Assembly: GCA_020796225.1 (NCBI GenBank)
Contig: CM036756.1
Location: forward strand, 69,981,043 to 70,045,042
Length of the DNA stretch: 64,000 nucleotides
Direction: 5' to 3'
From: Arion vulgaris
Lineage: Eukaryota > Mollusca > Gastropoda > Stylommatophora > Arionidae
This document shows, piece by piece, positions 34,601 through 45,213 of this stretch (position 1 is the first letter of the stretch; every line of letters begins with the position of its first letter). The position numbers and the translations under genes were made by a program. The notes under the pieces were generated by a model. It saw only the letters and a list, made by a program, of their open reading frames with translations, did no database searches and had not been told where the DNA came from.

Positions 34601-37355
34601 TATGTTGTACTGTGCTTTTCATATAACAAACCATTATGTTGTACTGTGCTTTTCATATAACAAACCATTATGTTGTACTGTGCTTTTCATATAACAAACC
34701 ATTATGTTGTACTGTGCTTTTCATATAACAAACCATTATGTTGTACTGTGCTTTTCATATAACAAACCATTATGTTGTACTGTGCTTTTCATATAACAAA
34801 CCATTATGTTGTACTGTGCTTTCATATAACAAACCATTATGTTGTACTGTGCTTTTCATATAACAAACCATTATGTTGTACTGTGCTTTTCATATAACAA
34901 ACCATTATGTTGTACTGTGCTTTTCATATAACAAACCATTATGTTGTACTGTGCTTTTCATATAACAAACCATTATGTTGTACTGTGCTTTTCATATAAC
35001 AAACCATTATGTTGTACTGTGCTTTTCATATAACAAACCATTATGTTGTACTGTGCTTTTCATATAACAAACCATTATGTTGTACTGTGCTTTTCATATA
35101 ACAAACCATTATGTTGTACTGTGCTTTTCATATAACAAACCATTATGTTGTACTGTGCTTTTCTATAACAAACCATTATGTTGTACTGTGCTTTTCATAT
35201 AACAAACCATTATGTTGTACTGTGCTTTTCATATAACAAACCATTATGTTGTACTGTGCTTTTCATATAACAAACCATTATGTTGTACTGTGCTTTTCAT
35301 ATAACAAACCATTATGTTGTACTGTGCTTTTCATATAACAAACCATTATGTTGTACTGTGCTTTTCATATAACAAACCATTATGTTGTACTGTGCTTTTC
35401 ATATAACAAACCATTATGTTGTACTGTGCTTTCATATAACAAACCATTATGTTGTACTGTGCTTTTCATATAACAAACCATTATGTTGTACTGTGCTTTT
35501 CATATAACAAACCATTATGTTGTACTGTGCTTTTCATATAACAAACCATTATGTTGTACTGTGCTTTTCATATAACAAACCATTATGTTGTACTGTGCTT
35601 TTCATATAACAAACCATTATGTTGTACTGTGCTTTTCATATAACAAACCATTATGTTGTACTGTGCTTTTCATATAACAAACCATTATGTTGTACTGTGC
35701 TTTTCATATAACAAACCATTATGTTGTACTGTGCTTTTCATATAACAAACCATTATGTTGTACTGTGCTTTTCATATAACAAACCATTATGTTGTACTGT
35801 GCTTTTCATATAACAAACCATTATGTTGTACTGTGCTTTTCATATAACAAACCATTATGTTGTACTGTGCTTTTCATATAACAAACCATTATGTTGTACT
35901 GTGCTTTTCATATAACAAACCATTATGTTGTACTGTGCTTTTCTATAACAAACCATTATGTTGTACTGTGCTTTTCATATAACAAACCATTATGTTGTAC
36001 TGTGCTTTTCATATAACAAACCATTATGTTGTACTGTGCTTTTCATATAACAAACCATTATGTTGTACTGTGCTTTTCATATAACAAACCATTATGTTGT
36101 ACTGTGCTTTTCATATAACAAACCATTATGTTGTACTGTGCTTTTACATGTACATAAAAACCATTATGTTGTACTGTGCTTTTCATATAACAAACCATTA
36201 TGTTGTACTGTGCTTTTCATATAACAAACCATTATGTTGTACTGTGCTTTTCTATATAACAAACCATTATGTTGTACTGTGCTTTTCATATAACAAACCA
36301 TTATGTTGTACTGTGCTTTTCATATAACAAACCATTATAGTTATAACTGTGCTTTTCATATAACAAACCATTATGTTGTACTGTGCTTTTCATATAACAA
36401 AACATTATGTTGTACTGTGCTTTTCATATAACAAACCATTATGTTGTACTGTGCTTTTCATATAACAAACCATTATGTTGTACTGTGCTTTTCATATAAC
36501 AAACCATTATGTTGTACTGTGCTTTTCATATAACAAACCATTATGTTGTACTGTGCTTTCATATAACAAACCATTATTTGTACTGTGCTTTCATATAACA
36601 AATCCATTATGTTGTACTGTGCTTTTCATATAACAAACCATTATGTTGTACTGTGCTTTTCATATAACAAACCATTATGTTGTACTGTGCTTTTCATATA
36701 ACAAACCATTATGTTGTACTGTGCTTTTCATATAACAAACCATTATGTTGTACTGTGCTTTTCATATAACAAACCATTATGTACTGTGCTTATATAACAA
36801 ACATTATGTTGACTGGCTTTTCATATAACAAACCATTATGTTGTACTGTGCTTTTCATATAACAAACCATTATGTTGTACTGTGCTTTTCATATAACAAA
36901 CCATTATGTTGTACTGTGCTTTCATATAACAAACCATTATGTTGTACTGTGCTTTTCATATAACAAACCATTATGTTGTACTGTGCTTTTCATATAACAA
37001 ACCATTATGTTGTACTGTGCTTTTCATATAACAAACCATTATGTTGTACTGTGCTTTTCATATAACAAACCATTATGTTGTACTGTGCTTTTCATATAAC
37101 AAACCATTATGTTGTACTGTGCTTTTCATATAACAAACCATTATGTTGTACTGTGCTTTTCATATAACAAACCATTATGTTGTACTGTGCTTTTCATAAA
37201 AACATTATAATGCTTTAAAACAAACATTATGTTGTACTGTGCTTTTCATATAACAAACCATTATGTTGTACTGTGCTTTTTCTTTATAACAAACCATTAT
37301 GTTGTACTGTGCTTTTCATATAACAAACCATTATGTTGTACTGTGCTTTTCATAT
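31641..37355 (-). repeat. 34-bp satellite continuing a reverse transcriptase frame
   Basis: About 165 units containing CATTATGTTGTACTGTGCTT, most 34 bp, some 33 bp (TTTT reduced to TTT). Strikingly uniform in the middle, broken near 31640-31860, 36140-36360, 36560-36820 and 37190-37280. On the minus strand each unit reads ATGAAAAGCACAGTACAACA and translates MKSTVQHNGLL. At the right end (37340-37360) the unit continues without interruption into the RT frame RFFHQD of the next feature. Confidence 0.9.
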
Positions 37356-37580
37356 CTTGATGGAAGAACCGAATTAAACTAAACATCTGTGGTGGACAGC
37401 CAACGCTCTCAAGTATCCTGAATAGTCCGTCTCTATTGGTGTTATATGTTTTACTAAGGTCAATGGAACCAATAGAGAGTGACGTGTTTCTCTCTGCATT
37501 TTTCTGGTATCGGCCTCATTGAGAAGACTGAGTCTAAAGTCTACAATTTTTACACGGAACACGCACTGCGACACATGGTA
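37356..37580 (-). pseudogene. LINE reverse transcriptase island between two satellites
   Basis: On the minus strand: SQCVFRVKIVDF, then PEKCREK, then (one frameshift later) NTSLSIGSIDLSKTYNTNRD and GLFRILESVGCPPQMFSLIR. This is the SQCGFR...LQEKCREQ...FIDLTKAFDTVxRDGLW...GCPxxxxxLIRxFH block of RTE-like RTs (fingers and start of palm, including the first catalytic Asp in IDLSK). The left end runs into the 34-bp array and the right end into the 39-bp array. Confidence 0.8.
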
Positions 37581-39512
37581 ACCATGTTAGCCAGCTTTCA
37601 CTCACTGAGACACATGGTAACCATGTTAGCCAGCTTTCACGCACTGCGACACATGGTAACCATGTTAGCCAGCTTTCACGCACTGAGACACATGGTAACC
37701 ATGTTAGCCAGCTTTCACACACTGAGACACATGGTAACTATGTTAGCCAGCTTTCACGCACTGAGACACATGGTAACCATGTTAGCTAGCTTTCACGCAC
37801 TGAGACACATGGTAACCATGTTAGCCAGCTTTCACGCACTGAGACACATGGTAACTATGTTAGCCAGCTTTCACGCACTGAGACACATGGTAACCATGTT
37901 AGCCAGCTTTCACGCACTGAGACACATGGTAACCATGTTAGACAGCTTTCACGCACTGAGACACATGGTAACCATGTTAGACAGCTTTCACGCACTGAGA
38001 CACATGGTAACCATGTTAACCAGCTTTCACGCACTGAGACACATGGTAACTATGTTAGCCAGCTTTCACGCACTGAGACACATGGTAACTATGTTAGCTA
38101 GCTTTCACGCACTGAGACACATGGTAACCATGTTAGACAGCTTTCACGCACTGAGACACATGGTAACTATGTTAGCCAGCTATCACGCACTGAGACACAT
38201 GGTAACTATGTTAGCCAGCTTTCACACACTGAGACACATGGTAACTATGTTAGCTAGCTTTCACGCACTGAGACACATGGTAACCATGTTAGCCAGCTTT
38301 CACACACTGAGACACATGGTAACCATGTTAGACAGCTTTCACACACTGAGACACATGGTAACCATGTTAACCAGCTTTCACGCACTGAGACACATGGTAA
38401 CCATGTTAACCAGCTTTCACACACTGAGACACATGGTAACCATGTTAGCCAGCTTTCACACACTGAGACACATGGTAACTATGTTAGCCAGCTTTCACGC
38501 ACTGAGACACATGGTAACCATGTTAACCAGCTTTCACGCACTGAGACACATGGTAACCATGTTAACCAGCTTTCACGCACTGAGACACATGGTAACCATG
38601 TTAGCCAGCTTTCACACACTGAGACACATGGTAACCATGTTAGCCAGCTTTCACGCACTGAGACACATGGTAACCATGTTAGCCAGCTTTCACGCACTGA
38701 GACACATGGTAACCATGTTAGCCAGCTTTCACGCACTGAGACACATGGTAACCATGTTAGCTAGCTTTCACGCACTGAGACACATGGTAACTATGTTAGA
38801 CAGCTTTCACGCACTGAGACACATGGTAACCATGTTAGCCAGCTTTCACTCACTGAGACACATGGTAACCATGTTAGCTAGCTTTCACGCACTGAGACAC
38901 ATGGTAACCATGTTAGCCAGCTTTCACGCACTGAGACACATGGTAACTATGTTAGACAGCTTTCACGCACTGAGACACATGGTAACTATGTTAGCTAGCT
39001 TTCACACACTGAGACACATGGTAACCATGTTAGCCAGCTTTCACTCACTGAGACACATGGTAACCATGTTAACCAGCTTTCACACACTGAGACACATGGT
39101 AACCATGTTAGCTAGCTTTCACGCACTGAGACACATGGTAACTATGTTAGACAGCTTTCACACACTGAGACACATGGTAACTATGTTAGACAGCTTTCAC
39201 ACACTGAGACACATGGTAACTATGTTAGCCAGCTTTCACGCACTGAGACACATGGTAACCATGTTAGCTAGCTTTCACGCACTGAGACACATGGTAACCA
39301 TGTTAGCTAGCTTTCACGCACTGAGACACATGGTAACCATGTTAGACAGCTTTCACGCACTGAGACACATGGTAACTATGTTAGACAGCTTTCACGCACT
39401 GAGACACATGGTAACTATGTTAGCCAGCTTTCACGCACTGAGACACATGGTAACCATGTTAGCCAGCTTTCACGCACTGAGACACATGGTAACCCTGTTA
39501 GCCAGCTTTTTT
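37561..39512 (-). repeat. 39-bp satellite bounded on both sides by LINE RT codons
   Basis: About 50 units containing CTGAGACACATGGTAACCAT and GTTAGCCAGCTTTCACGCA. A length of 39 (3 x 13) keeps a 694-codon plus-strand ORF open; this is an artefact of the period. On the minus strand the unit reads CATGTGTCTCAGTGCGTG, and at the left end those bases continue into SQCVFR of the RT island. At the right end the last unit merges into LLDRLKKLANRV on the minus strand. Confidence 0.88.
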
Positions 39513-39560
39513 AATCTGTCCAAGAGGACAAGTGAGTATAATTTTCTCACACTATTTTAC
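39505..39560 (-). pseudogene. Short LINE RT fragment at the array edge
   Basis: The minus strand translates SLVLLDRLKKLANRV, like the ARVLLNRLxxLAxRVxPESQCGFR segment just upstream of SQCGFR in RTE-like RTs. It is the N-terminal side of the same RT whose next part lies 2 kb away beyond the 39-bp array. Confidence 0.6.
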
Positions 39561-39589
39561 TAATTTAAAGAAGAAGATGGAAATATGTT

Positions 39590-39835
39590 GGGCATACATT
39601 GAGAAGAAATTAAAACAGTAACAAAGCAAGCATTAAAGTGGGGGGCAAATGGTTCAAGAAAGAGATGACGCCCTAGGAGAACCATGAAACAAAAAAATTT
39701 CTGAGAGAGGCAAGAAATATCGGACTCAATTCCAAGGATGAGGTTGAGCGAGTTACCCAGGACAAAGCGGTATGGAGAAATTACTTGCAGGTCCTATGTA
39801 ACGTTGTACGAGAGGAATATATATATATATATATT
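39590..39835 (+). pseudogene. LINE C-terminal relic with TA tail
   Basis: Plus frames give RKR-RPRRTMKQKNF, then GLNSKDEVERVTQDKAVWRN and YLQVLCNVVREEYI, the usual RGRPRxTW...DRxxWRxxVxALCxxRHEE ending. A TA run at 39818-39833 follows as tail. Frameshifts and stops present. Confidence 0.7.
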
Positions 39836-40636
39836 ATTGTTTAAATAATTGTTGATTAATTTGTTCATCTCTATATTGTAGAAATACTGATTGTTTGAGA
39901 CTAAATTATGATCGATATTAAACATAAATAATCGATACAGATTAGAACTGTTCACGAAACATAGTAAGCAGAGATGGGTCTTCTAACCTTAAAGAGAAAC
40001 AAAAAGTAGACGTTAATTGAAAGACAAGTAACACACACTGATTTGGCCATCATTCTGGTCTCTGAGCCCGTAATAAAACGGCAAGCCACCAATCGATCAG
40101 CTGACCCAGTCAACGCACTAACTCGTGCGATAAGTCTAAAAATAACTCGCTGGCAACATAGCTTGGCTGTGTGGCTAGGCTAAACTAGAATGTTAGGCTA
40201 GGCTGTGTCGATTGTGCGGGGCAACTAATCTCGCCAGCAAGTAACACATCTAGCGAGCTGTATTCAAGCCAGCAGACGAGCTGCCATATTATTTCTGGCC
40301 GTTTCTGAGAGTTCTGACTGTTGTTTCATGAACGTGTGTGTAGTTTCATTAGTTCTTGTTAGTTACTAGTAACATATTATATCTGTTAAATAACCTATAC
40401 AAAACAAGTGATTACTTTTGATTATGATATGTGAATAGTTAATTGCGTTGTTTTTATTTAGCTAGCATGTTACTTCGTCTGCTTTAATCTAGTAAGTCAC
40501 GTGTCTGGTGTTTGGCACGCCCACAGGAGGTTGACGTATTTACTTACTTTAGAAGTTTTCGTTCTGGATTACAAAATAGGCACCAACGACATGTGCCCCC
40601 GTGGCTTGGCGAATATGGCAACAACACATTCTACAG
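39836..40636. other. No feature recognised
   Basis: AT-rich to mixed sequence. Some words near 40090-40270 (CTAGGCTAAACTAG, TAGGCTAGGCTG) are locally repetitive. Nothing else supportable. Confidence 0.35.
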
Positions 40637-40771
40637 AACTGCCCCCAGTATGCAGACCTGAGAGGAAAGAGGTGGCCCACTTACACCAGCATCCAAGACA
40701 AACTGTATAGCGTGGCTGATAACCTGAGGCAGACGGCTGCCTTTATTAGAGAATCCGAAATCCCAATCTAG
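40637..40771 (+). pseudogene. LINE C terminus (post-RNase H)
   Basis: Reads NCPQYADLRGKRWPTYTSIQ, then DKLYSVADNLRQTAAFIRES and EIPI-stop. Same CP..-LR..W-...KL-...L..TA.FI ending as the relics at 2206 and 44285, probably the same LINE class. Confidence 0.75.
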
Positions 40772-40909
40772 TGAGAACGCAGAAGAAGGATTATTTTACT
40801 GAACATACTTCACTGATCAGCTTTTGTATATATCAATGAACTCTGACTTATAGGGTTTACTGTGCAACAAGAAACGAACGTCCTCACTACACCATGCACG
40901 TCCTTAAAT

Positions 40910-40936
40910 GGCATCGGCCAAAAGGCCTTCATCGGG
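40910..40936 (-). ncRNA. Hammerhead-ribozyme-like core relic
   Basis: The minus strand reads CCCGATGAAGGCCTTTTGGC then CGATGCC. The GATGA box, the AGGCC/GGCC helix II and a TTTT loop match a type I hammerhead core, but the GAAAC box has become GATGC and the leading C-U is changed, so it should be inactive. Such motifs accompany Penelope-like elements. Confidence 0.5.
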
Positions 40937-41084
40937 AACATTAGACACGTAGTGAAAAAAAAAAGCAATCCACATTGGTAACAGTGAATGGAACAATTAA
41001 GGAGCTTTCAAATATGAAGTCACTCGCTCTATATGAATCGGAAACATAGCGGATGAGAAAGCAATATATCGAGAGACTTCTTCT

Positions 41085-41800
41085 TCTTTTGTCGTCACAC
41101 TGCTACCGGGTTGTTGCCCAGTGTTGTGGTTTTCTGTTTTTGTCTTGCGCTGTTCTGGTGGCTTGGGTGATTGTTATTTTTGCTCTTTGACAGGATTCTG
41201 CTATGCCATCTAACCATCTTTTTCGTGGTCTTCCTCTCGCCTTCTTTCCTGATGTTCTGTTGTAGAAGACTTTGTATACTGTGGAGTTTGGATGCATTCT
41301 CATTAAGTGGCCAAACCACTTCATTCTTTGTTTCTCAATGTAATTCAAGCAAGGTTCTGTGCCAACTGTCTTTCTTATGCTGATGTTGGTGACTCTGTCT
41401 TTTCTGGTGTTGTTGGTAACTTTTCGCAGGCATCGCATTTCCTATGTCGTTATTTTTAGTGCCTGGGATTTGCTCATTGTCCATGTTTGGCTCTGGTAAC
41501 ACAAAGTAGGTATGAAAATGCTGTTGATCATCTGTTGTTTAGCTGTCAGTGAAATTTTTGGGTGCCTTATCAATGGGGCTAGCTGGTAGGTTACAGCATT
41601 TGCTTTTTCAACTCTAGCCTCTATATCTCCATCTAATCTTTTGTGAATATGCTTCCTAAGTATTTGAATTCTTTCACTTGGTTTATTTTAGTGCCATTGA
41701 TATAGATGTCTAGTTTATTATGTTTTCTTCCCATATTCATTGTTTCTGTTTTAGTGTTGTTGATTTTCATGTCATGGTTTATACAATCGAGAGACTAGTT
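41085..41800 (-). pseudogene. RTE-like LINE, RT C-terminal region and 3' end (relative of the giant satellite)
   Basis: Minus-strand frames, in order: INNTKTETMNMGRKHNKLDI, KINQVKEFKYLGSIFTK, RLDGDIEARVEKANAVTYQL, CYQSQTWTMSKSQALKIT, EMRCLRKVTNNTRKDRVTN, RMKWFGHLMRM, GRPRKRWLDGIAESC, ITQATRTAQDKNRKPQHW and a stop. This is the complete post-palm part of an RTE-like ORF2 with few frameshifts, so it is younger than most relics here. The 3' tail after the stop is GACGACAAAAGAAGAAGAAG. Its last ~80 bp align with the 80-bp satellite monomer at 12.9-26.5 kb. Confidence 0.85.
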
Positions 41801-41830
41801 TTCATAAATAGGTAGATATGTCACTAAAGG

Positions 41831-41855
41831 GTTTCGGCAAAAGGGCATTCATCAT
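41831..41855 (-). ncRNA. Hammerhead-ribozyme-like core relic
   Basis: The minus strand reads ATGATGAATGCCCTTTTGCC then GAAAC. The TGATGA and GAAAC boxes are intact and helix II can pair as GCC/GGC-like, but the first C of CUGAUGA is A. Confidence 0.45.
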
Positions 41856-42189
41856 AAAGTTAAAACACCAAGGGAACAAAACATAGCTCAACCATGACAA
41901 CAGGGAATAACCTTGACAATGGACAATAACATGATGTAAAGCTAATGTTGGATGAACGTCTCATCGGCAGAGCACTTACACATAAGCTTCAACGACGCCT
42001 TAATGAAAATTAACAACCTGATTCACCATCCACTTCTGATAGTCGGCATTCACTTCACGACTATTCGACAAAGAGCAAGTTCAGAAGACTAACGATAGAC
42101 GGTTTTGGACGGCAGGACACTTGTCTCCCGGTTTCATGGTTTTTTTTACACGTGGTTAAATCAGACAGGGAGATAAATAAACTAACACT

Positions 42190-42760
42190 CCAGCAAAGCT
42201 ACATGAATATATGGAGGTAACAGTTGGCTTGGACAGAAACTGCAGAAATTGGTTCTAGACAGATTCCCATGTAGAGACTAAAACCTAATTGATGAGACTT
42301 CATCATTCATACTAATGGTTTTGTGGATCAAGGAGTACGATCTGGATAGGCATATACTGCACACAGTGGCGGCTCGTCATTAAGCGCCTGTAGGGCTGGG
42401 CCCTACCAAAAAAAATATGTAACGTGTATTTACTATTTTATAAAATAAAACATAACCTAATCCAAAACCATGATTTCCCCGAAAATTTGTGTCTGGCCTC
42501 ACAAACAAAAATGATCAGGAGCCGCCACTGACTGCACAGCTACCTGCTGTCTCTGGGTCTATTTCGTTGCCGGCAGGACAGAAAGCCACGAACGTAATGT
42601 TAATAACAGATTCGATGAGTATGCTTAGGATGATATATGCAGAGAAGCTTCATACTGGATACATAAACAGCCTCCAGTAGTTCCTCAAGAAACTGCCTTT
42701 GCTTTACACATTGAAGAGAAATGAAATAATAGATGCAGTCGCTAGTGGACACGTGCCATG
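42190..42760 (+). pseudogene. LINE RNase H relic interrupted by a MITE
   Basis: Before the MITE: FIIHTNGFVDQGVRSG, corresponding to the first RNase H strand with TDGS changed to TNGF. After it: AGQKATNVMLITDSMSMLRM, IYAEKLHTGYINSLQ, and in the same broken frame KRNEIIDAVAS, the last motif (GNExADxLA). Stops present. The 45-bp satellite begins directly downstream. Confidence 0.75.
42364..42530. mobile_element. hAT-type MITE, copy 3, nested in a LINE
   Basis: 167 bp with ends CAGTGGCGGCTCG and GGAGCCGCCACTG. Perfect 8-bp duplication ACTGCACA at 42356-42363 and 42531-42538. It interrupts the LINE RNase H relic, so it is younger than that LINE. Confidence 0.93.
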
Positions 42761-42784
42761 GAAGTTCCGGGGTTCTAGACCAGC

Positions 42785-43640
42785 TTGGATCTAACATTCT
42801 TGGTGGGCACACGGTTGGATTACAAGAAACCCTGATCCTATACTTGGTGGGCACACAGTTGGATTACAAGAAACCCTGATCCTATACTTGGTAGCGCACG
42901 GCTGGATTACAAGAAACCCTGATCCTATACTTAGTGGGCACACAGTTGGATTACAAGAATTCCTGATCCTATACTTGGTAGCGCACGGCTGGATTATAAG
43001 AAGCCCTGATCCTATACTTGGTAGCGCATGGCTGGATTATAAGAAACCCTGATCCTATACTTGGTGTGCACGCGGCTGGATTACAAGAAACCCTGATCCT
43101 ATACTTGGTGGGCACAGAGTTAGATTATAAGAAACCCTGATCGTATACTTGGTGGGCGCATGGCTGGATTATAAGAAGCCCTGATCCTATACTTGATAGG
43201 CACACAGTTGAATTACAAGAATTCCTGATCCTATACTTGGTGGGCGCATGGCTGGATTACAAGAAGCCCTGATCCTATACTTGGTGTGCACGCGGCTGGA
43301 TTACAAGAAGCCCTGATCCTATACTTGGTGGGCACACGGCTGGATTACAAGAAACCCTGATCCTATACTTGGTGGGCACACGGCTGGATTACAAGAAACC
43401 CTGATCCTATACTTGATGGGCACACAGTTGAATTACAAGAATTCCTGATCCTATACTTGGTGTGCACACAGTTAGATTACAAGAAACAGTGATCCTATAC
43501 TTGGTGTGCACACAGTTAGATTACAAGAAACAGTGATCCTATATTTGGTGTGTACACAGTTAGGTTACAAGAAACAGTGATCCTATATTTGGTGGGTACA
43601 CAATTAAATTACAAGAAACCCCGATCCTATAATTGGCGGC
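42785..43640. repeat. 45-bp satellite
   Basis: About 19 units containing ATTACAAGAAACCCTGATCC and TATACTTGGTGGGCACACAG; a 43-bp variant has GGTAGCGCACGGCTGG. Divergence between units is greater than in the other arrays. It starts about 40 bp after the RNase H motif of the preceding LINE relic. Confidence 0.88.
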
Positions 43641-43816
43641 ATCCATTGCAAGTAAGAGAAGTTTGAACAAAACAAACACAATAAATACCATATACTTCAC
43701 AGACGTGGAAACAGAATCAGATATATTGAATCGACCGGCTGAAATGATTTTAAGCGCGGATATACATGCTTGCGCTTTCTTCGAGGTAGAGATACGTGTG
43801 CCAACCAACATCACTT

Positions 43817-44052
43817 CTTCTTTGCGTTCGTTCTTTACGACCAATTTTAATCACTCTTTGTGATATGTTTGATCTTTGCCAAGAACGTGTATACGTTGCA
43901 CATTGGTTTGGTAGGCCCCTAAACACATAGACTTTTACACATTTAGGACATGTGCATCCGATTTTAACCAAGCCTCCTTAGTAACATCTTAAGAGGTAAC
44001 AGTGGTTCTATTCTTTACACCCCAAATTTGAGCCCCGGTAACCACTCGGGCG
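43817..44052 (-). mobile_element. SINE family A, copy 2
   Basis: Same element as 10047-10295, with a small deletion in the GTCGTAAGAGG region. Perfect 13-bp target duplication ACCAACATCACTT at 43804-43816 and 44053-44065. The minus-strand start CGCCCGAGTGGTTACCGGGG is tRNA-like; the end is AAGAAG. Confidence 0.9.
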
Positions 44053-44284
44053 ACCAACATCACTTGAAGTACAGTGAGCGCGTAATCATTGATATGGCTG
44101 CTGCACTAGAAGATGAGTATGCATGGACTTGAGCGATGATGGCGTCTCGTAATAGTAAATGAGTTATGGATCGTTAATTCAACTGGGAGGTCAGCTATTT
44201 TGTATGGATCGGTGACATGCGTGTGATCAAGCAAAATTTCAAGAGACTACATGTTTCTTAAACAGATGCCTGCGTAGGATTATT

Positions 44285-44550
44285 TTGCATCGGATTCTAT
44301 GTCTGCAATGGTTCGATAAAGTCATTAGTGCTGACGCGGGAACGAGAACAGGAGATACTCTAAACAGTTACCTACACAGACTAAGACTGGTTCCATCACA
44401 TGCATGTCGGCAGACACCCAACTATATCTTGATAGATTGTCACCTGATGAATCAACTGCGGAAAGAACACTGGCCAACAGAGACAAACATCCATGCAAAG
44501 CTGTTTGGAAGCCTTGAGAAACTATTAAACACACCAGCATACATCTAGAG
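44285..44550 (+). pseudogene. LINE C terminus (post-RNase H)
   Basis: Reads TLNSYLHRLRLVPSHACR, QTPNYILIDCHLMNQLRKEH, WPTETNIHAKLFGSLEKLLN, TPAYI-stop. This is the HLxRLxLxPSxxCxC...QTPxHIL..C.L...LRK..WP...KL.GSLEDL..TA.FI ending of jockey/I-like LINEs, with the Cys cluster damaged. Confidence 0.75.
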
Positions 44551-44867
44551 AACCGGACTCATTATGTAGACATTGAACAACAGTAACATCATAGTTTTAC
44601 ATCAGCCACTTTGTTTATGAAATTTCATTTCAGTAAGCTCGCATTAGATGAGTTTTGGCGCAGGTTTCCTACAAGAATTTAAGCAGCTTCATGGACAGAA
44701 AGCAACCTTCCTGAATTGTTGTATTCCAATTTATATATATATTTTATATTATTATTTGTTTTATAATGCATTGCTACTGTTATTTGTTGGACAAATAATT
44801 TTGGGACGGGTTGATGAACAAAATAAACATTAAGTATTTACTTGTTTTATCTTTACTTTCTGTCTAG

Positions 44868-45213
44868 CACCAAATGATGGCGGCGTATGACCCTCGGATT
44901 TTTCATATGCACACCGGCATACATCCGAGCGTTTTGAGCGGTGTGGGACAGAGATACCCCCATCCAGGTGCAAATGTCACCAACATACCGACAGTGGCAG
45001 CCCCCCAGCAAAGACAAGTTGTACCGACTACAGATATCAAACAAAAAGCTGGCCCTGGCTGGGAGAACACGTACCGAACCGCTCAAAACATCGCATTTCC
45101 CGACCCAAAGTCTGCTTGTGGGGAAAGGGTAGGAGAGTGGATCGAAGACCTCGCCCGTGGGATTGGATGTCCAGTGGAATATGTGCTTGTTCCACTGTTG
45201 CCATGTGTTGGAA
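44868..45213 (+). CDS. DUF3987-like gene, exon 1
   Basis: Preceded by a 3' splice site TTTCTGTCTAG, so 44868-44873 is probably 5' UTR joined to an upstream exon; the ATG at 44874 is the first in frame. The end is best placed before GCAAGT at 45214, a GC donor, because only that joins G-S-L-L-G across the intron in frame with the family pattern. Confidence 0.75.

Noticed and set aside
37479..39563. 694-codon ORF with LRHMVTMLASFHA repeats
   Set aside because: Artefact of the 39-bp period (13 codons); the sense strand of the underlying relic is the other strand.
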